A program made the translations under genes and the position numbers. The notes beneath the pieces were generated by a model, which saw nothing but the letters and a program-made list of their open reading frames with translations, had not been told where the DNA came from and did no database searches. Shown one piece after another: positions 7,900 through 16,216 of a stretch of DNA of 35,597 nt. Each line of letters opens with the position of its first letter. Position 1 is the stretch's first letter. The stretch is from Paenibacillus sp. A3 (lineage in GTDB: Bacteria; Bacillota; Bacilli; Paenibacillales; NBRC-103111): the NCBI RefSeq assembly GCF_001399685.1, contig NZ_JTHN01000191.1, positions 1 to 35,597 of the forward strand. Reading direction: 5' to 3'.

Positions 7900-8481
7900 A
7901 TGGAAAGTCATTTTTTAGCCTATTTGTACCGGCTGCGGTATATCGAGCGCTGGAGCCTCATGCGGAACGTGCTGAAGGAAAACGTCGCCGAGCACTCTTT
8001 TCACGTCTCGATCCTGACCCATGTGCTTTGTACGATTGCCAACGAGGTGTACGGCAAGCAGGTGCCGACGGACCGCGTCGTCAGTATGGCGCTGTTCCAC
8101 GACGCGACGGAGGTATTCACGGGAGACATTCCGACGCCGGTGAAGCACCATAATCCGAAAATTCTTTCCAACTTCCGCGAGATCGAGCAACTTGCCGCCG
8201 AGCGTCTGCTGGACATGGTTCCGGAACCGCTGCGACATGTGTACGACCCGCTGATCGTTGCGAAGAAGGATGCCGATCCCGAGCTGAAAAAATACGTCAA
8301 GGGCGCCGATCTTCTGGACGCCTATCTCAAATGCGTATCCGAGCTGTCCGCCGGCAACCGCGAATTCGCGATGGCGAAGAAGCAGATCGAGCAATCGATT
8401 GAGGAGATGAACATGCCCGAGATGGACTACTTCCTTCAGCATTTGGCCCCGAGCTTGGAGAAGACGCTCGACGAACTATAG
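7900..8481 (+). CDS. yfbR: HD-domain 5'-deoxynucleotidase, YfbR type
   Basis: Protein of 193 residues, close in length and sequence to Escherichia coli YfbR, a metal-dependent 5'-nucleotidase active on deoxynucleoside monophosphates and used in nucleotide salvage and dUMP supply. HD-family metal ligands are seen: His in NVAEHSFHV, the HD pair in ALFHDATEVFTGDIPTPVKHH, and Asp in KGADLLDAYLKC. The R-W-x-L-M-R-N pattern near the N-terminus and the MDYFLQHLAPS ending are family-typical. The start is preceded by a modest AGGATGATG. It is followed by a strong terminator. It may be co-transcribed with the deacetylase, although the functions are unrelated. Confidence 0.88.
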   Translation: MESHFLAYLYRLRYIERWSLMRNVLKENVAEHSFHVSILTHVLCTIANEVYGKQVPTDRVVSMALFHDATEVFTGDIPTPVKHHNPKILSNFREIEQLAAERLLDMVPEPLRHVYDPLIVAKKDADPELKKYVKGADLLDAYLKCVSELSAGNREFAMAKKQIEQSIEEMNMPEMDYFLQHLAPSLEKTLDEL

Positions 8482-8488
8482 CCCTAAC

Positions 8489-8533
8489 GAAAAAGCAGTC
8501 CGACGCATTTCACCCGCGCTGGACTGCTTTTCT
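8489..8533. terminator. Bidirectional terminator between yfbR and ytaF
   Basis: The perfect 11-bp stem AAAAGCAGTCC (8491-8501) / GGACTGCTTTT (8521-8531) has a 19-base loop. A-rich and T-rich flanks on the two sides let it work for yfbR on the plus strand and ytaF on the minus strand. Confidence 0.85.
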
Positions 8534-8615
8534 CCTATCTTTCGATCCCTTTCCTGTCATAACAAGCAGCCGCAGCCCGTAGTATAGTAAAGACAAGTAG
8601 CCGGGGGCCGTCTCC

Positions 8616-9251
8616 TTAGTCAAACAGGGAGTTGCATGCAATCACCAGAAGGATCCCCCCGCTGATCAACGTGCCGAATTGTCCCAAGGTGAAGGCCCCG
8701 ATGCGGACCCCCGCCACTTTCCGGCCTATCGCGACGCCGATCCAGATCGTAATAAAGCTTCCTTGTGCAGCCGTAAGCGAGATGGCGAGCGGCGACAAAT
8801 TCATCAGCCCTGCGCTCAGACCGTTCGTGACGGCATTCGCCGAAAGCGCGATACCCAGAACAACCGATTCGCCGATCCCGATGGAGCCGGATTGATCCTT
8901 GTCGGCTTTCTCGGGATGCTGCAGAAGACCTTTTAACGATGAGCCGTCGGACCGGTCTTCCTTCTCCTCGGTCGTCATCGCTTGCTTTCGCGGCATCGCC
9001 AGCAGCACGATGCGCAGCCCGATGACCGTCAAGACGAAGGCTCCGACCACAACAGGAAGAATTCCCGGAAGCACCTCCGAAAGCCACTGTCCGAATAATA
9101 TCCCCGTTTCGCTGAACAGAAAACAAATCATGGCGATGATCAGATTCGACAACACGCCGACGCGGATTCCCCGGATCCCATACGATAGCCCGACACCCAA
9201 ATTATCCAGACTCGACGAGACGGCAAAACCTACAATTAACAGCCATGTCAT
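8616..9251 (-). CDS. ytaF: Sporulation membrane protein YtaF (MntP-like fold)
   Basis: Integral membrane protein of 211 residues. The N-terminal segment SSSLDNLGVGLSYGIRGIRV is the hallmark of YtaF, a sporulation-associated protein of endospore formers, related to MntP manganese exporters. The second half repeats the pattern (LGIALSANAVTNGLSAGL), giving two three-helix halves separated by a charged loop (about residues 88-125: RKQAMTTEEKEDRSDGSS...). The molecular role in sporulation is not established; cation transport is inferred from the family. AAAGGAG lies about nine bases before the ATG. It is transcribed divergently from the XRE-DUF1232 gene. Confidence 0.85.
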   Translation of the reverse strand: MTWLLIVGFAVSSSLDNLGVGLSYGIRGIRVGVLSNLIIAMICFLFSETGILFGQWLSEVLPGILPVVVGAFVLTVIGLRIVLLAMPRKQAMTTEEKEDRSDGSSLKGLLQHPEKADKDQSGSIGIGESVVLGIALSANAVTNGLSAGLMNLSPLAISLTAAQGSFITIWIGVAIGRKVAGVRIGAFTLGQFGTLISGGILLVIACNSLFD

Positions 9252-9319
9252 GCTGCTTCACTCCTTTGCGCTTTATATTGGCATCATATTGAGAATTCGG
9301 CAAAAACGTGCCTATCCGT

Positions 9320-9359
9320 CTCAACAATGTTGAGCATTTTTCAATATGCTTACTCAACA
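9320..9359. promoter_or_regulatory. Palindromic operator candidate between ytaF and the XRE gene
   Basis: CTCAACAATGTTGAG (9320-9334) is a 15-base dyad with 7-bp arms; the half site CTCAACA recurs at 9353-9359, so the inner TGTTGAGCA and the distal TGCTTACTCAACA form a second imperfect dyad. It lies 23-63 bases before the XRE start and 70-110 bases before ytaF. It would suit autoregulation by the XRE protein; the binding protein is not known. Confidence 0.5.
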
Positions 9360-9382
9360 CAAGCCATCAGGAGGAATAACCG

Positions 9383-10045
9383 ATGTCCGACAAGAAAAAA
9401 GAACCGGAGCTGGGCGCAACCTTAAAATCGCTGTTAAAAGGCCGCTCTTTATCCATGCGCAAGCTGAGCCTGCTTACCGGAATCGATACGGCGACGATCT
9501 CGCGCATCGCCAACGGAAAGCAGCAGGCGAGGCCCGACCACCTGCAGCAGTTCGCCGTCCATCTCGGCGTTCCGACGGAGCAGCTGTTTCAAGCGGCCGG
9601 GTTCGACGTCGGTTCCCGCCAGTCAGAGCAAGCCTCGGATATTTACGCCTCCGTCGAAAGCATCAAGGATGTTCTTCTATCGTCCAATTTATTCGACCAG
9701 CAGTTTACCACCGAGCTTGTCGGCAAGGAATTGAGCAAATACGAGCAATATGCCATGACCGAGGAAGGACAGCGGATCATCGTCGGCGATTTCCGTACGA
9801 AAGTGGAAAGCGTCAACGGCGCCGGGCCTTTTATCGACGAGCTGCGGCAATTGTATGAGCTGTACTGCCGGGAGGATACGACGCCGGAGAGGCGCGCGAT
9901 CGCCGGAAGCGCCCTGCTTTACTTTATTTTGTCGGCGGATATTATCCCCGATTATGTCTTTCCCTTGGGGTATCTGGACGATGCCATCGCCGTGCAGATT
10001 GTCACCGGCCGGCTATCGCAAACGGCGGATAAAATCGAACCTTAA
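9383..10045 (+). CDS. XRE-family regulator fused to a DUF1232 (YkvA-like) domain
   Basis: Protein of 220 residues. Residues about 11-66 form a Cro/CI-type helix-turn-helix (LKSLLKGRSLSMRKLSLLTG, IDTATISRIANGKQQARPDHL, LGVPTEQLF). Residues about 165-205 match DUF1232 (GSALLYFILSADIIPDYVFP, LGYLDDAIAV), a short amphipathic motif found in YkvA-like proteins and often considered membrane-associated. The middle (about 75-160) has no motif I recognise. A consensus AGGAGG lies eight bases before the ATG. The 15-bp palindrome just upstream could be its operator. Function is probably transcriptional regulation with membrane or stress input, but no target is evident beyond possible control of itself and ytaF. 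Confidence 0.8.
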   Translation: MSDKKKEPELGATLKSLLKGRSLSMRKLSLLTGIDTATISRIANGKQQARPDHLQQFAVHLGVPTEQLFQAAGFDVGSRQSEQASDIYASVESIKDVLLSSNLFDQQFTTELVGKELSKYEQYAMTEEGQRIIVGDFRTKVESVNGAGPFIDELRQLYELYCREDTTPERRAIAGSALLYFILSADIIPDYVFPLGYLDDAIAVQIVTGRLSQTADKIEP

Positions 10046-10071
10046 CCATCGGTCCTGTTTCGCATATTATC

Positions 10072-10288
10072 TTACAACCGGAGGAACCAGACTGGCGGTT
10101 TTTCGTAAGCGATCCGGTTACTTTCGTACTGCTCCAGCCGCTCTAGCTTCCCTCTGGAGAAGTCCTTCCGGGGACGTGGACAATTCTTGCATCATTTCTT
10201 CAACCGTGCATTCGGATACTCTCAACAGGCGCTCGGAGATTTGGTATTTCCAAGCTTCGCTATTCGTTTTGTTTATTTTCATTCTCAT
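10072..10288 (-). pseudogene. mgtA: Decayed N-terminal fragment of an MgtA-type Mg2+ P-type ATPase
   Basis: On the minus strand a GGAGGA site seven bases before an ATG (10286-10288) opens a 56-codon frame containing ISERLLRVSECTVEEMMQEL and TSPEGLLQREAR, typical of the cation-ATPase N-terminal domain. At about 10140 the homology moves to another frame, reading RLEQYESNRIAYEKPPVWFL before TAA at 10072-10074. This is the standard MgtA continuation just before the first membrane helix. Together the two frames represent about 70 of some 850-900 residues. The rest is absent: the XRE gene ends at 10045. A frameshift plus large deletion therefore inactivated the gene. The intact start signals suggest the 56-residue peptide might still be translated, without known function. 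Confidence 0.75.
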
Positions 10289-10310
10289 GTTCGGTTCCTC
10301 CGCTACCGTA

Positions 10311-10364
10311 AAAAATTGAAAAAAGGGTGCCCCTCAGCCATTTTCATGGCTTTTGGGACACCCT
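10311..10364 (-). terminator. Terminator after the subtilase gene (or attenuator of the mgtA remnant)
   Basis: A long imperfect stem (fwd AGGGTG-CCC-AGCCAT pairing with ATGGCT-GGG-CACCCT, 10324-10364) is followed on the minus strand by TTTTTTCAATTTTT. It lies between the subtilase stop and the mgtA remnant start. A TTGACA (rc of 10407-10412) lies upstream but has no good -10, so termination of the protease transcript is the first choice. Confidence 0.75.
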
Positions 10365-10439
10365 CTTCGATAGTTCCTGTTCTACCCATTGGCATCTTTC
10401 GATATTTGTCAACCCTTTTTTATCGGTGTGCGATGCGGA

Positions 10440-12989
10440 TCAATTCATCATGCGGGCCAGCAGGGTCACAAACTCTGCCCGCGTCGCTTGGCTCTCCGGA
10501 CGGAACGTCCCGTCGGGGAAGCCTGTAATCCAGCCTTCCGCTTTTAGCTGCTTCAAAATGCCTACTCCCCAATCCGTCTCTTTTACATCTGCAAAAGGCG
10601 ACGTTCCTCTCTGCTTCCCGCTCATCTTCATGCTTCTTGCCATCATGGCTGCCATTTCCATACGGGTAAGGTACCGGTCCGGGGCCAACGATCCGTCGGG
10701 ATAACCGTCGATGATCTCCGCTTGGGCGGCTTTGGCGATGAACGGGTATGCCCAATGACCGGGTCCAAAATCCGTATAGCTGACTTCTTTTTGCTTCGTC
10801 AGCTTCAGCCCGCGGACCAACACGGCCGCCGCCTCCGCCCGCGTGATCGGTCGATCCGGCATGAACCGGTAATGCTCGTACCCGTCGATGATTTTCCGGT
10901 CGGACGCCAGCTTGATCACCGCCTCGGCCCAGTGCCCTTTGATGTCGGCGTATCCGCCAACCAACGGCTTAACCTCGGCTTTAAGCTCGTAGAACCGGTC
11001 ATCGAATGCCGCGTCCGCCGTTAACCGGATGTAATAAACGCCCGGCTGCCAAAGCTGGCTGAGCAGCGCCTCCGACGTGCCGTCCGGATTCGTGACCGAG
11101 TCGATCGGCTTGAGCGTGCCGTTATAGGCGGACATCGTCATCCGTATGTTCTGCGGAATGCCGGATAAACGAAGCTCGATCAGGCTTTCCTCGTCGATGT
11201 TCAGAGAAAACCAGTTTGCGCCGCCGCTCTTGTCCAGCAGCCCTTGATACTTCGTTCCGGGCTGCATAGCCGTAGCCGAGTACGGCTTATCGTGCGGACC
11301 GTTCGGATCGAGCAGCTTGGGCTTGTATTGGATCGCAAGCGTGTACTCGCCCGTAATGGGAGGGAGATAACCCTCGGCATTGCTGACGCGGATGTAATAA
11401 TCGCCCGGATAGACGTCCGTCTCCGGAAAATATTCGGGCTCCCCTTCGCCGCCTTCGTCGATCGTCTTGCCCTTTTCCCCTCTCTTTTGAACGAACAGCA
11501 CCGGGTCCATCCGGTTCGTATCGACGGATAACCGGACGCTGAGCTTGCCCGTTTGCGTAACCGGGAGCATGTACCAATCCTGGTCGTTGTTCCGGTGAAA
11601 CGTTCCTTTCAAGGTCTGACTTTGCGCCGGAAGCACGTAGGCCTTGTACTGCTTGCCGTTATCGGCATAGGCATCCTTATAAATTTCAAAGGAGGTCGTA
11701 AGCTTGAATTCCAGCTTGTGCTTGGCAGAGGCGTTTTTGAGCTGCAGCTTCAAGTAGCTTTTTCCTTTCTTCACCGGCATCGTGACCGGCCCCGCTGCAC
11801 TTAAGGAATAATCCTTAACGCCCCCTCCGGCATCCGTATGCGTAACGGCTACCTCTTCCTTCGGGTCCAATTCCAGCTCCAGCTTGACGCTTCCGTCGTA
11901 AGGCGCCTCGAAGGTAAACCAGTTCGGATCGCTCCCGTTCTCAAACGAACCGCTAATCGTCTTGCTTACCGAGATGGGGATGGCCTGCTCCTTCCGATCG
12001 TTCCGCTTGTACATATGCTCCGAATAGGGATCCTTCAGAACGCGGTCGGCGCGCAGCAGGCCGTAGCCGGTCCCGGGACTCCAGCCGGTCCCGCTGAGGT
12101 CCTCGGCCGTTTGCCGGAGCAAGCTGCGAATTTGATACGGCTTCATCCAAGGATATTTGGCCCAGGCCAGAGCGCAAACCGCCGCAACCTGAGGCGCCGC
12201 CATGGAGGTGCCGTCCTTGTGTTCGTATCTCCCGCCGATTCCCGTCGTAAAAACGTCCCACGGCGCCACCAGATCGACCTCGGGACCGCTGTTGGACAGC
12301 TTATGCGCCTTCTTGTCCGCCGCCATGCCGCCGACGGCCAGAACGGTAGGATACGCCGCCGGGTATTTGACGGTGTTTCCCTCGTTGCCGGTGGCGGCGA
12401 CGAGCAGCACCCCCTTCGCCTCGGCATAGCGCACGATTTCGCTCATGTAGTCCGAATACTTGTTTAAGCCGAGCGACAGCACGACGATTTTGGCCCCGTG
12501 ATCGACGGCGTAGCGGATACCCTCGCCCAATTTGGCTTCGCTGCCCGTGCCGTCGTTCTCTACCGCCTTCACCGGCATCAGCTTGGCCTTCCACAAAATG
12601 CCGGCGATGCCTTTATCGTTGTTGGCTGCGGCACCGATGATTCCGGCGACATTCGTGCCGTGTCCGTTGTCGTCACGCGGCGGCTGCCCAGGCTCGATCA
12701 AGTTGATTCCTTTCACCAAATTCGGCGTCAAATCTGGATGGTTCAAATCGACGCCCGTATCCACGATCGCAATCACGATCGAGTCGTTTCCGGTCGCAAC
12801 GTCCCAAGCCTCGCTCATATGAATTTGCTGCAAATAGGCTTGCTTCTCCACCAACGGGTCGGTCGGGTAAGCCGAGATCTGCACATCCCTCGCTTCCTCG
12901 GCCGCCGCTATGGAAGGAAACGGAACCAAGGATGACCATAGAAGTAAAAGGCAGAGAATGACGATGGTGTTCCATTTTTTATCAAGCAT
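10440..12989 (-). CDS. Secreted S8 subtilisin-like protease with three C-terminal SLH domains
   Basis: Extracellular serine protease of 849 residues. A signal peptide spans about 1-30. The subtilase domain has the triad Asp77 (AIVDTGVDL), His110 (NGHGTNV) and Ser262 (DGTSMAAP), with oxyanion Asn202 (ATGNEGN). A region of about 335-660 holds repeated beta-rich segments resembling pre-peptidase C-terminal domains (NDQDWYMLPV; GANWFSLNI; each followed by YYIR). Three SLH domains follow, starting YADIKGHWAEAV, YTDFGPGHWAYPF and FADVKETDWGVG, with the ITRAEAAAVLVR / LTRMEMAAMMAR / ATRAEFVTLLAR signatures, and would anchor the enzyme to the cell wall. No long prodomain is visible. The ATG is six bases after the pepF stop without a clear ribosome binding site, so translation is probably coupled. 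Confidence 0.9.
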   Translation of the reverse strand: MLDKKWNTIVILCLLLLWSSLVPFPSIAAAEEARDVQISAYPTDPLVEKQAYLQQIHMSEAWDVATGNDSIVIAIVDTGVDLNHPDLTPNLVKGINLIEPGQPPRDDNGHGTNVAGIIGAAANNDKGIAGILWKAKLMPVKAVENDGTGSEAKLGEGIRYAVDHGAKIVVLSLGLNKYSDYMSEIVRYAEAKGVLLVAATGNEGNTVKYPAAYPTVLAVGGMAADKKAHKLSNSGPEVDLVAPWDVFTTGIGGRYEHKDGTSMAAPQVAAVCALAWAKYPWMKPYQIRSLLRQTAEDLSGTGWSPGTGYGLLRADRVLKDPYSEHMYKRNDRKEQAIPISVSKTISGSFENGSDPNWFTFEAPYDGSVKLELELDPKEEVAVTHTDAGGGVKDYSLSAAGPVTMPVKKGKSYLKLQLKNASAKHKLEFKLTTSFEIYKDAYADNGKQYKAYVLPAQSQTLKGTFHRNNDQDWYMLPVTQTGKLSVRLSVDTNRMDPVLFVQKRGEKGKTIDEGGEGEPEYFPETDVYPGDYYIRVSNAEGYLPPITGEYTLAIQYKPKLLDPNGPHDKPYSATAMQPGTKYQGLLDKSGGANWFSLNIDEESLIELRLSGIPQNIRMTMSAYNGTLKPIDSVTNPDGTSEALLSQLWQPGVYYIRLTADAAFDDRFYELKAEVKPLVGGYADIKGHWAEAVIKLASDRKIIDGYEHYRFMPDRPITRAEAAAVLVRGLKLTKQKEVSYTDFGPGHWAYPFIAKAAQAEIIDGYPDGSLAPDRYLTRMEMAAMMARSMKMSGKQRGTSPFADVKETDWGVGILKQLKAEGWITGFPDGTFRPESQATRAEFVTLLARMMN

Positions 12990-12995
12990 CGCTTA

Positions 12996-14795
12996 TTAAA
13001 ACAGCTGCTCCAGCTCGTCGATCAAAGAACCGACATAGGCGACCGCGCTGCGAATCGGCTGCGGCTCGGACATATCGACGCCGGCGAGCTTCATCAGCTC
13101 GAGCGGCCGCATCGTGCCTCCGGCCTTAAGCACGTCAAGCCAGCGATCCACGGCCGGCTGCCCTTCCTTGCGGATGAGCTCGGCCACGGCCGTCGAGGCC
13201 GTTAAGCCCGCGGCGTACGTATAAGGATACAGTCCCATATAATAATGCGGCTGGCGCATCCAGGTTAGCTCCGCTCCCGCGTCGATGTCGACCGCATCTC
13301 CCCAGAACTCCGACAGCACGCTTCCCTTCAGCTCGCGAAGCTTTTTCGCGGTCAGCGCCTTGCCCGCTTCCGCCGCCTCGTACACCCTGCGCTGCATGTC
13401 GCCTTCCAGCAGGTGCGTGACGAAATTGTGATAGTAGGTGTTCAGGAGCTGAAGAATCACCCAACGTTTCAGACGCAGATCGTCGGACTGCTCCATCAGA
13501 TGCCGGGCGAGAAGCAGCTCGTTCATCGTCGACGGCGCTTCGATAAAATACGTGGACGGCCTGAAGTTCGTATACCGCTGATTGCGCGCGGCCAGCATCA
13601 GATGGCCCGCATGCCCCAGCTCGTGCGCCAGCGTAAAGGCGCCGCGCATATTGCCCGCCCAGGTGATCAGGATGTAGGAATGCGCGCTGTACGGACTCGA
13701 GCAGAAGGCACCGGTCGATTTGCCGATATTGTCGGCGTAATCGATCCAGCGACCGGTCAGCGCCTGCTCCATAAGCTCCGTATACTCAGGCCCCAGCACC
13801 CGCAGAGCGTCCAGGATCGTCCGCCCCGCCTCTTCGAACGTAACCGAAGGACTGAATTCCGGATCGAGCGGGGCTTTCAAGTCGCAGAACCGGATGCGGT
13901 CCAATCCGAGCACCCGCTGCTTCAGCCGGGCCAACCGCCGCATGTGCGGGGCCAGCTCCGTGCGGATAATATCAAGGATGTTATGATACATCGGAATCGT
14001 GACTTGCTGCGGCTGAAGCAGCATATGCGTCACGGATTCGTAGCCGCGCAACCGGGAAATGACCGTCTGTTTCTTCACTTCCGCGGCATATACGGCGGCA
14101 AACGTATTTTGGTAAGACTCCAGCGTCCCGGTAAACGACTCGTAAGCATTCCGGCGCAGCGCGGTATCCGGCGACAGCTCGTAGTCGGTTTCGTACAGCG
14201 CGAACGAAACCGGCCGCGTTACGCCCTCGCCGTCCTCTACGGAAGCGAAGGACATATCCGACAGCTTGCTTCGCTGGTAAATCGTATAGGGGGCGCCCAG
14301 CACTTCCCCGAGCGACGCCAGAACCGCTTCCGTCTCTGCCTGCAGCCGGTGCGGCTTCGTTTCCAGCAGATCCGTCAAGCTTTTGCGGAACGGTTCCAAT
14401 TTCGGTTCTTCCCCGATGTACCGCTCCAGCCATCCGTCCGGCAGCTCCAGCAGCTCCGAGCGAATGAACGAAAGCGCAGCCCCCGCTTGCGCAGCGATAT
14501 CTCCGACCCGGGCGGAATTCGCTTGGTACGCCGGATTCGTTCCGTCGCCGGACAGCTGCAAGCGGGCATACGTGGAGGCGCGCAAAAGCCGGATATGCAG
14601 CGCCTCCTGGGCTTCCAGACATTCCAGAAGCCGGCCGGCTCCTTCGTCCAGCTTTCCTTGAAAGCGCTCCATGGACGGGAGAGCTTCGGCGATGCCGGTC
14701 ATCTCGGCTTCCCAAGCTTCGTCTCCTGCATATAAATCGGCCAAATTCCAAGTGGATTGCGGTTCGACCTGATCTCTTCTTTTTCTCTCTTTCAT
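12996..14795 (-). CDS. pepF: M3-family oligoendopeptidase F
   Basis: Cytoplasmic zinc metallopeptidase of 599 residues that cleaves oligopeptides. The zinc motif HELGH occurs in FTLAHELGHAGHL, with the downstream Glu region FIEAPSTMNELLLARHLM; the N-terminal STWNLADLYAGDEAWEAE is typical of PepF. Length matches the family (about 600). I place the start at the ATG at 14793-14795 because AAAGGAG lies nine bases before it; an earlier in-frame start would contain that site. The coupled downstream gene encodes a surface subtilase, so the pair may handle external protein breakdown followed by intracellular peptide processing. That link is inference. Confidence 0.92.
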   Translation of the reverse strand: MKERKRRDQVEPQSTWNLADLYAGDEAWEAEMTGIAEALPSMERFQGKLDEGAGRLLECLEAQEALHIRLLRASTYARLQLSGDGTNPAYQANSARVGDIAAQAGAALSFIRSELLELPDGWLERYIGEEPKLEPFRKSLTDLLETKPHRLQAETEAVLASLGEVLGAPYTIYQRSKLSDMSFASVEDGEGVTRPVSFALYETDYELSPDTALRRNAYESFTGTLESYQNTFAAVYAAEVKKQTVISRLRGYESVTHMLLQPQQVTIPMYHNILDIIRTELAPHMRRLARLKQRVLGLDRIRFCDLKAPLDPEFSPSVTFEEAGRTILDALRVLGPEYTELMEQALTGRWIDYADNIGKSTGAFCSSPYSAHSYILITWAGNMRGAFTLAHELGHAGHLMLAARNQRYTNFRPSTYFIEAPSTMNELLLARHLMEQSDDLRLKRWVILQLLNTYYHNFVTHLLEGDMQRRVYEAAEAGKALTAKKLRELKGSVLSEFWGDAVDIDAGAELTWMRQPHYYMGLYPYTYAAGLTASTAVAELIRKEGQPAVDRWLDVLKAGGTMRPLELMKLAGVDMSEPQPIRSAVAYVGSLIDELEQLF

Positions 14796-14815
14796 TTCCG
14801 CTTTCTCCTTTACAA

Positions 14816-14844
14816 TTGAAGTAGACCGTTCCATCCGTCATAAT
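14816..14844 (+). promoter_or_regulatory. Sigma-A-type promoter for the 100-residue protein gene
   Basis: TTGAAG (14816-14821), a 17-base spacer and CATAAT (14839-14844) make a good match, about 39 bases before the start codon. It overlaps the region where pepF transcription would start on the other strand. Confidence 0.55.
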
Positions 14845-14882
14845 AAAACAATAATGAAATCATCGATAAGGATGGCCGGCTT

Positions 14883-15185
14883 ATGGCATTTGGTATTAAA
14901 AGAAAAGAGCTCGTTCAGTGGAAAGAAGCGGTCGCTCGCGGGGAGATTGCTTTTTTAACCCATTTTTGGTTCGACCCGCGTTTTCCGCAGTTTCATTCAG
15001 TCACCAAAGTCGGATGTGCGGATATGAAGCGGCTCGTCGCATGGTGCGAGGCGAACGGACTGAATCCCCAATATATCCACGACCGCGAAAGCTTTCCGCA
15101 CTACGACCTGATCGGACCGAAGCAGATCGAAATTTTGCAGAAGGAAGGGCTTGGCGAGCACATCGAACGGTTCAAGCTGTGCTGA
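14883..15185 (+). CDS. Conserved 100-residue protein, YneQ-like
   Basis: Small soluble protein of 100 residues. It resembles the short uncharacterised YneQ-type proteins of Bacilli as I recall them, with AFLTHFWFDPRFP, the SVTKVGCAD segment, and a C-terminal helix (IGPKQIEILQKEGLGEHIERF). There are two or three histidines and two cysteines but no recognised motif for catalysis. The start has AAGGA upstream at about ten bases. It is divergent from pepF and convergent with the luciferase-like monooxygenase gene, with a gap of only 16 bases and no clear terminator between them. Its function is unknown. Confidence 0.7.
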   Translation: MAFGIKRKELVQWKEAVARGEIAFLTHFWFDPRFPQFHSVTKVGCADMKRLVAWCEANGLNPQYIHDRESFPHYDLIGPKQIEILQKEGLGEHIERFKLC

Positions 15186-15201
15186 TGCCTCCCTCTGCTC
15201 C

Positions 15202-16113
15202 CTATATGGCGTCCGCCAGCAGCTCATACGAACGCAGGCGGCTTTCGTAGTCGGGCCCCATCGTCACGATCATAAATTCGTCGACACCGCAATCCCTCTG
15301 CAACTGCTCCAATGCCGCCTTCACTTGTCCCGGAGTTCCGATCATCGGCTTGGGCCGATCCGCTCCGCTGCCGCCTTCCGGCTGAAGCAGCCGCTTCGAT
15401 TCGGATGCGAGCCTGTGCGCCTTCTCTTCCGTATCCGCACAGAGGACGCTCACGGCCATGATCACACGCGGGCTATCTCCCAAGGACGTTGGCCGGAACT
15501 CCCGAACATAGGCGGAAAGCACTTCCGCCCCGTCCCCGTCGCTCATGAATTGGCCGAAGACGTATCCGGTCCCGAACTCCGCGGCATACGAAGCGCTTTT
15601 TTTATTCGTCCCCAGCAGCCACACCTCCGGGGCGGCAGGAGGAACGGGCATGGCCCGGACCAACACATCCTCCACGCGAAATTCGTCGGCAAGCAAGGCG
15701 GACAAAGAACGAAGCGATTCGGGCAGCTGCCGGACATTTTCCAAAAAATTGCCGCTCAGCGCCATGCTTGTATGCGCCGATCCTCCCGGGGCCCGACCGA
15801 TTCCGAGATCGACCCGCCCGGGATACAAAGCCGCGAGCAGCCGAAACGTTTCGGCCACCTTGATCGGCTTATAATGCGGCAGCAGCAGCGCCCCGGAGCC
15901 GAGCCGTATCCGCTCTGTCTGTGCCCCGATATGCGACAGCAGCACTTCCGGCGCAGGGCAAGCCAGCTCCGGCATATCGTGATGCTCCGCAGCCCAATAG
16001 CGCGAATAGCCCAGCTTCTCCGCCGTCTGCGCAAGTCTGCGCGCCTGTGCCAAAGCGGTTGCAGCATCCGCCCCTTCAAGCAAAGGAACAAGATCCAGCA
16101 GGCTTAGCTTCAT
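15202..16113 (-). CDS. LLM-class flavin-dependent oxidoreductase (MsnO8-like)
   Basis: Bacterial luciferase-like monooxygenase of 303 residues, using reduced flavin from a separate reductase. Features are the N-terminal KLSLLDLVPLLEG, the family segment LGYSRYWAAEHHDMP (about 43-57), IRLGSGALLLPHY, and GRVDLGIGRAPGG; the C-terminal IGTPGQVKAALEQL and DEFMIVTM complete the barrel. This arrangement matches the MsnO8/YwcH subgroup. The ATG at 16111-16113 has GAGAGGAG about eleven bases upstream; another ATG three codons earlier is too close to that site. A separate promoter lies at 16157-16185. The substrate is unknown. Confidence 0.87.
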   Translation of the reverse strand: MKLSLLDLVPLLEGADAATALAQARRLAQTAEKLGYSRYWAAEHHDMPELACPAPEVLLSHIGAQTERIRLGSGALLLPHYKPIKVAETFRLLAALYPGRVDLGIGRAPGGSAHTSMALSGNFLENVRQLPESLRSLSALLADEFRVEDVLVRAMPVPPAAPEVWLLGTNKKSASYAAEFGTGYVFGQFMSDGDGAEVLSAYVREFRPTSLGDSPRVIMAVSVLCADTEEKAHRLASESKRLLQPEGGSGADRPKPMIGTPGQVKAALEQLQRDCGVDEFMIVTMGPDYESRLRSYELLADAI

Positions 16114-16156
16114 GTGCGTCATTGCTCCTCTCTCAGGGCTTGCTTCATTCTTCCTA

Positions 16157-16185
16157 AGTTTATCCAACATTTGCCGGGTCATCAA
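16157..16185 (-). promoter_or_regulatory. Promoter candidate for the luciferase-like gene
   Basis: On the minus strand TTGATG (rc of 16180-16185), a 17-base spacer and TAAACT (rc of 16157-16162), 44 bases before the chosen start. Moderate match to sigma-A. Confidence 0.5.
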
Positions 16186-16216
16186 CTTTACTGCGTGACA
16201 GCTTGGCTTCTGTCCT

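Noticed and set aside
10289..10439. M-box (Mg2+) riboswitch upstream of the mgtA remnant
   Set aside because: The space holds only about 150 bases, with a simple terminator hairpin. I cannot find the conserved M-box core or its three-helix arrangement.
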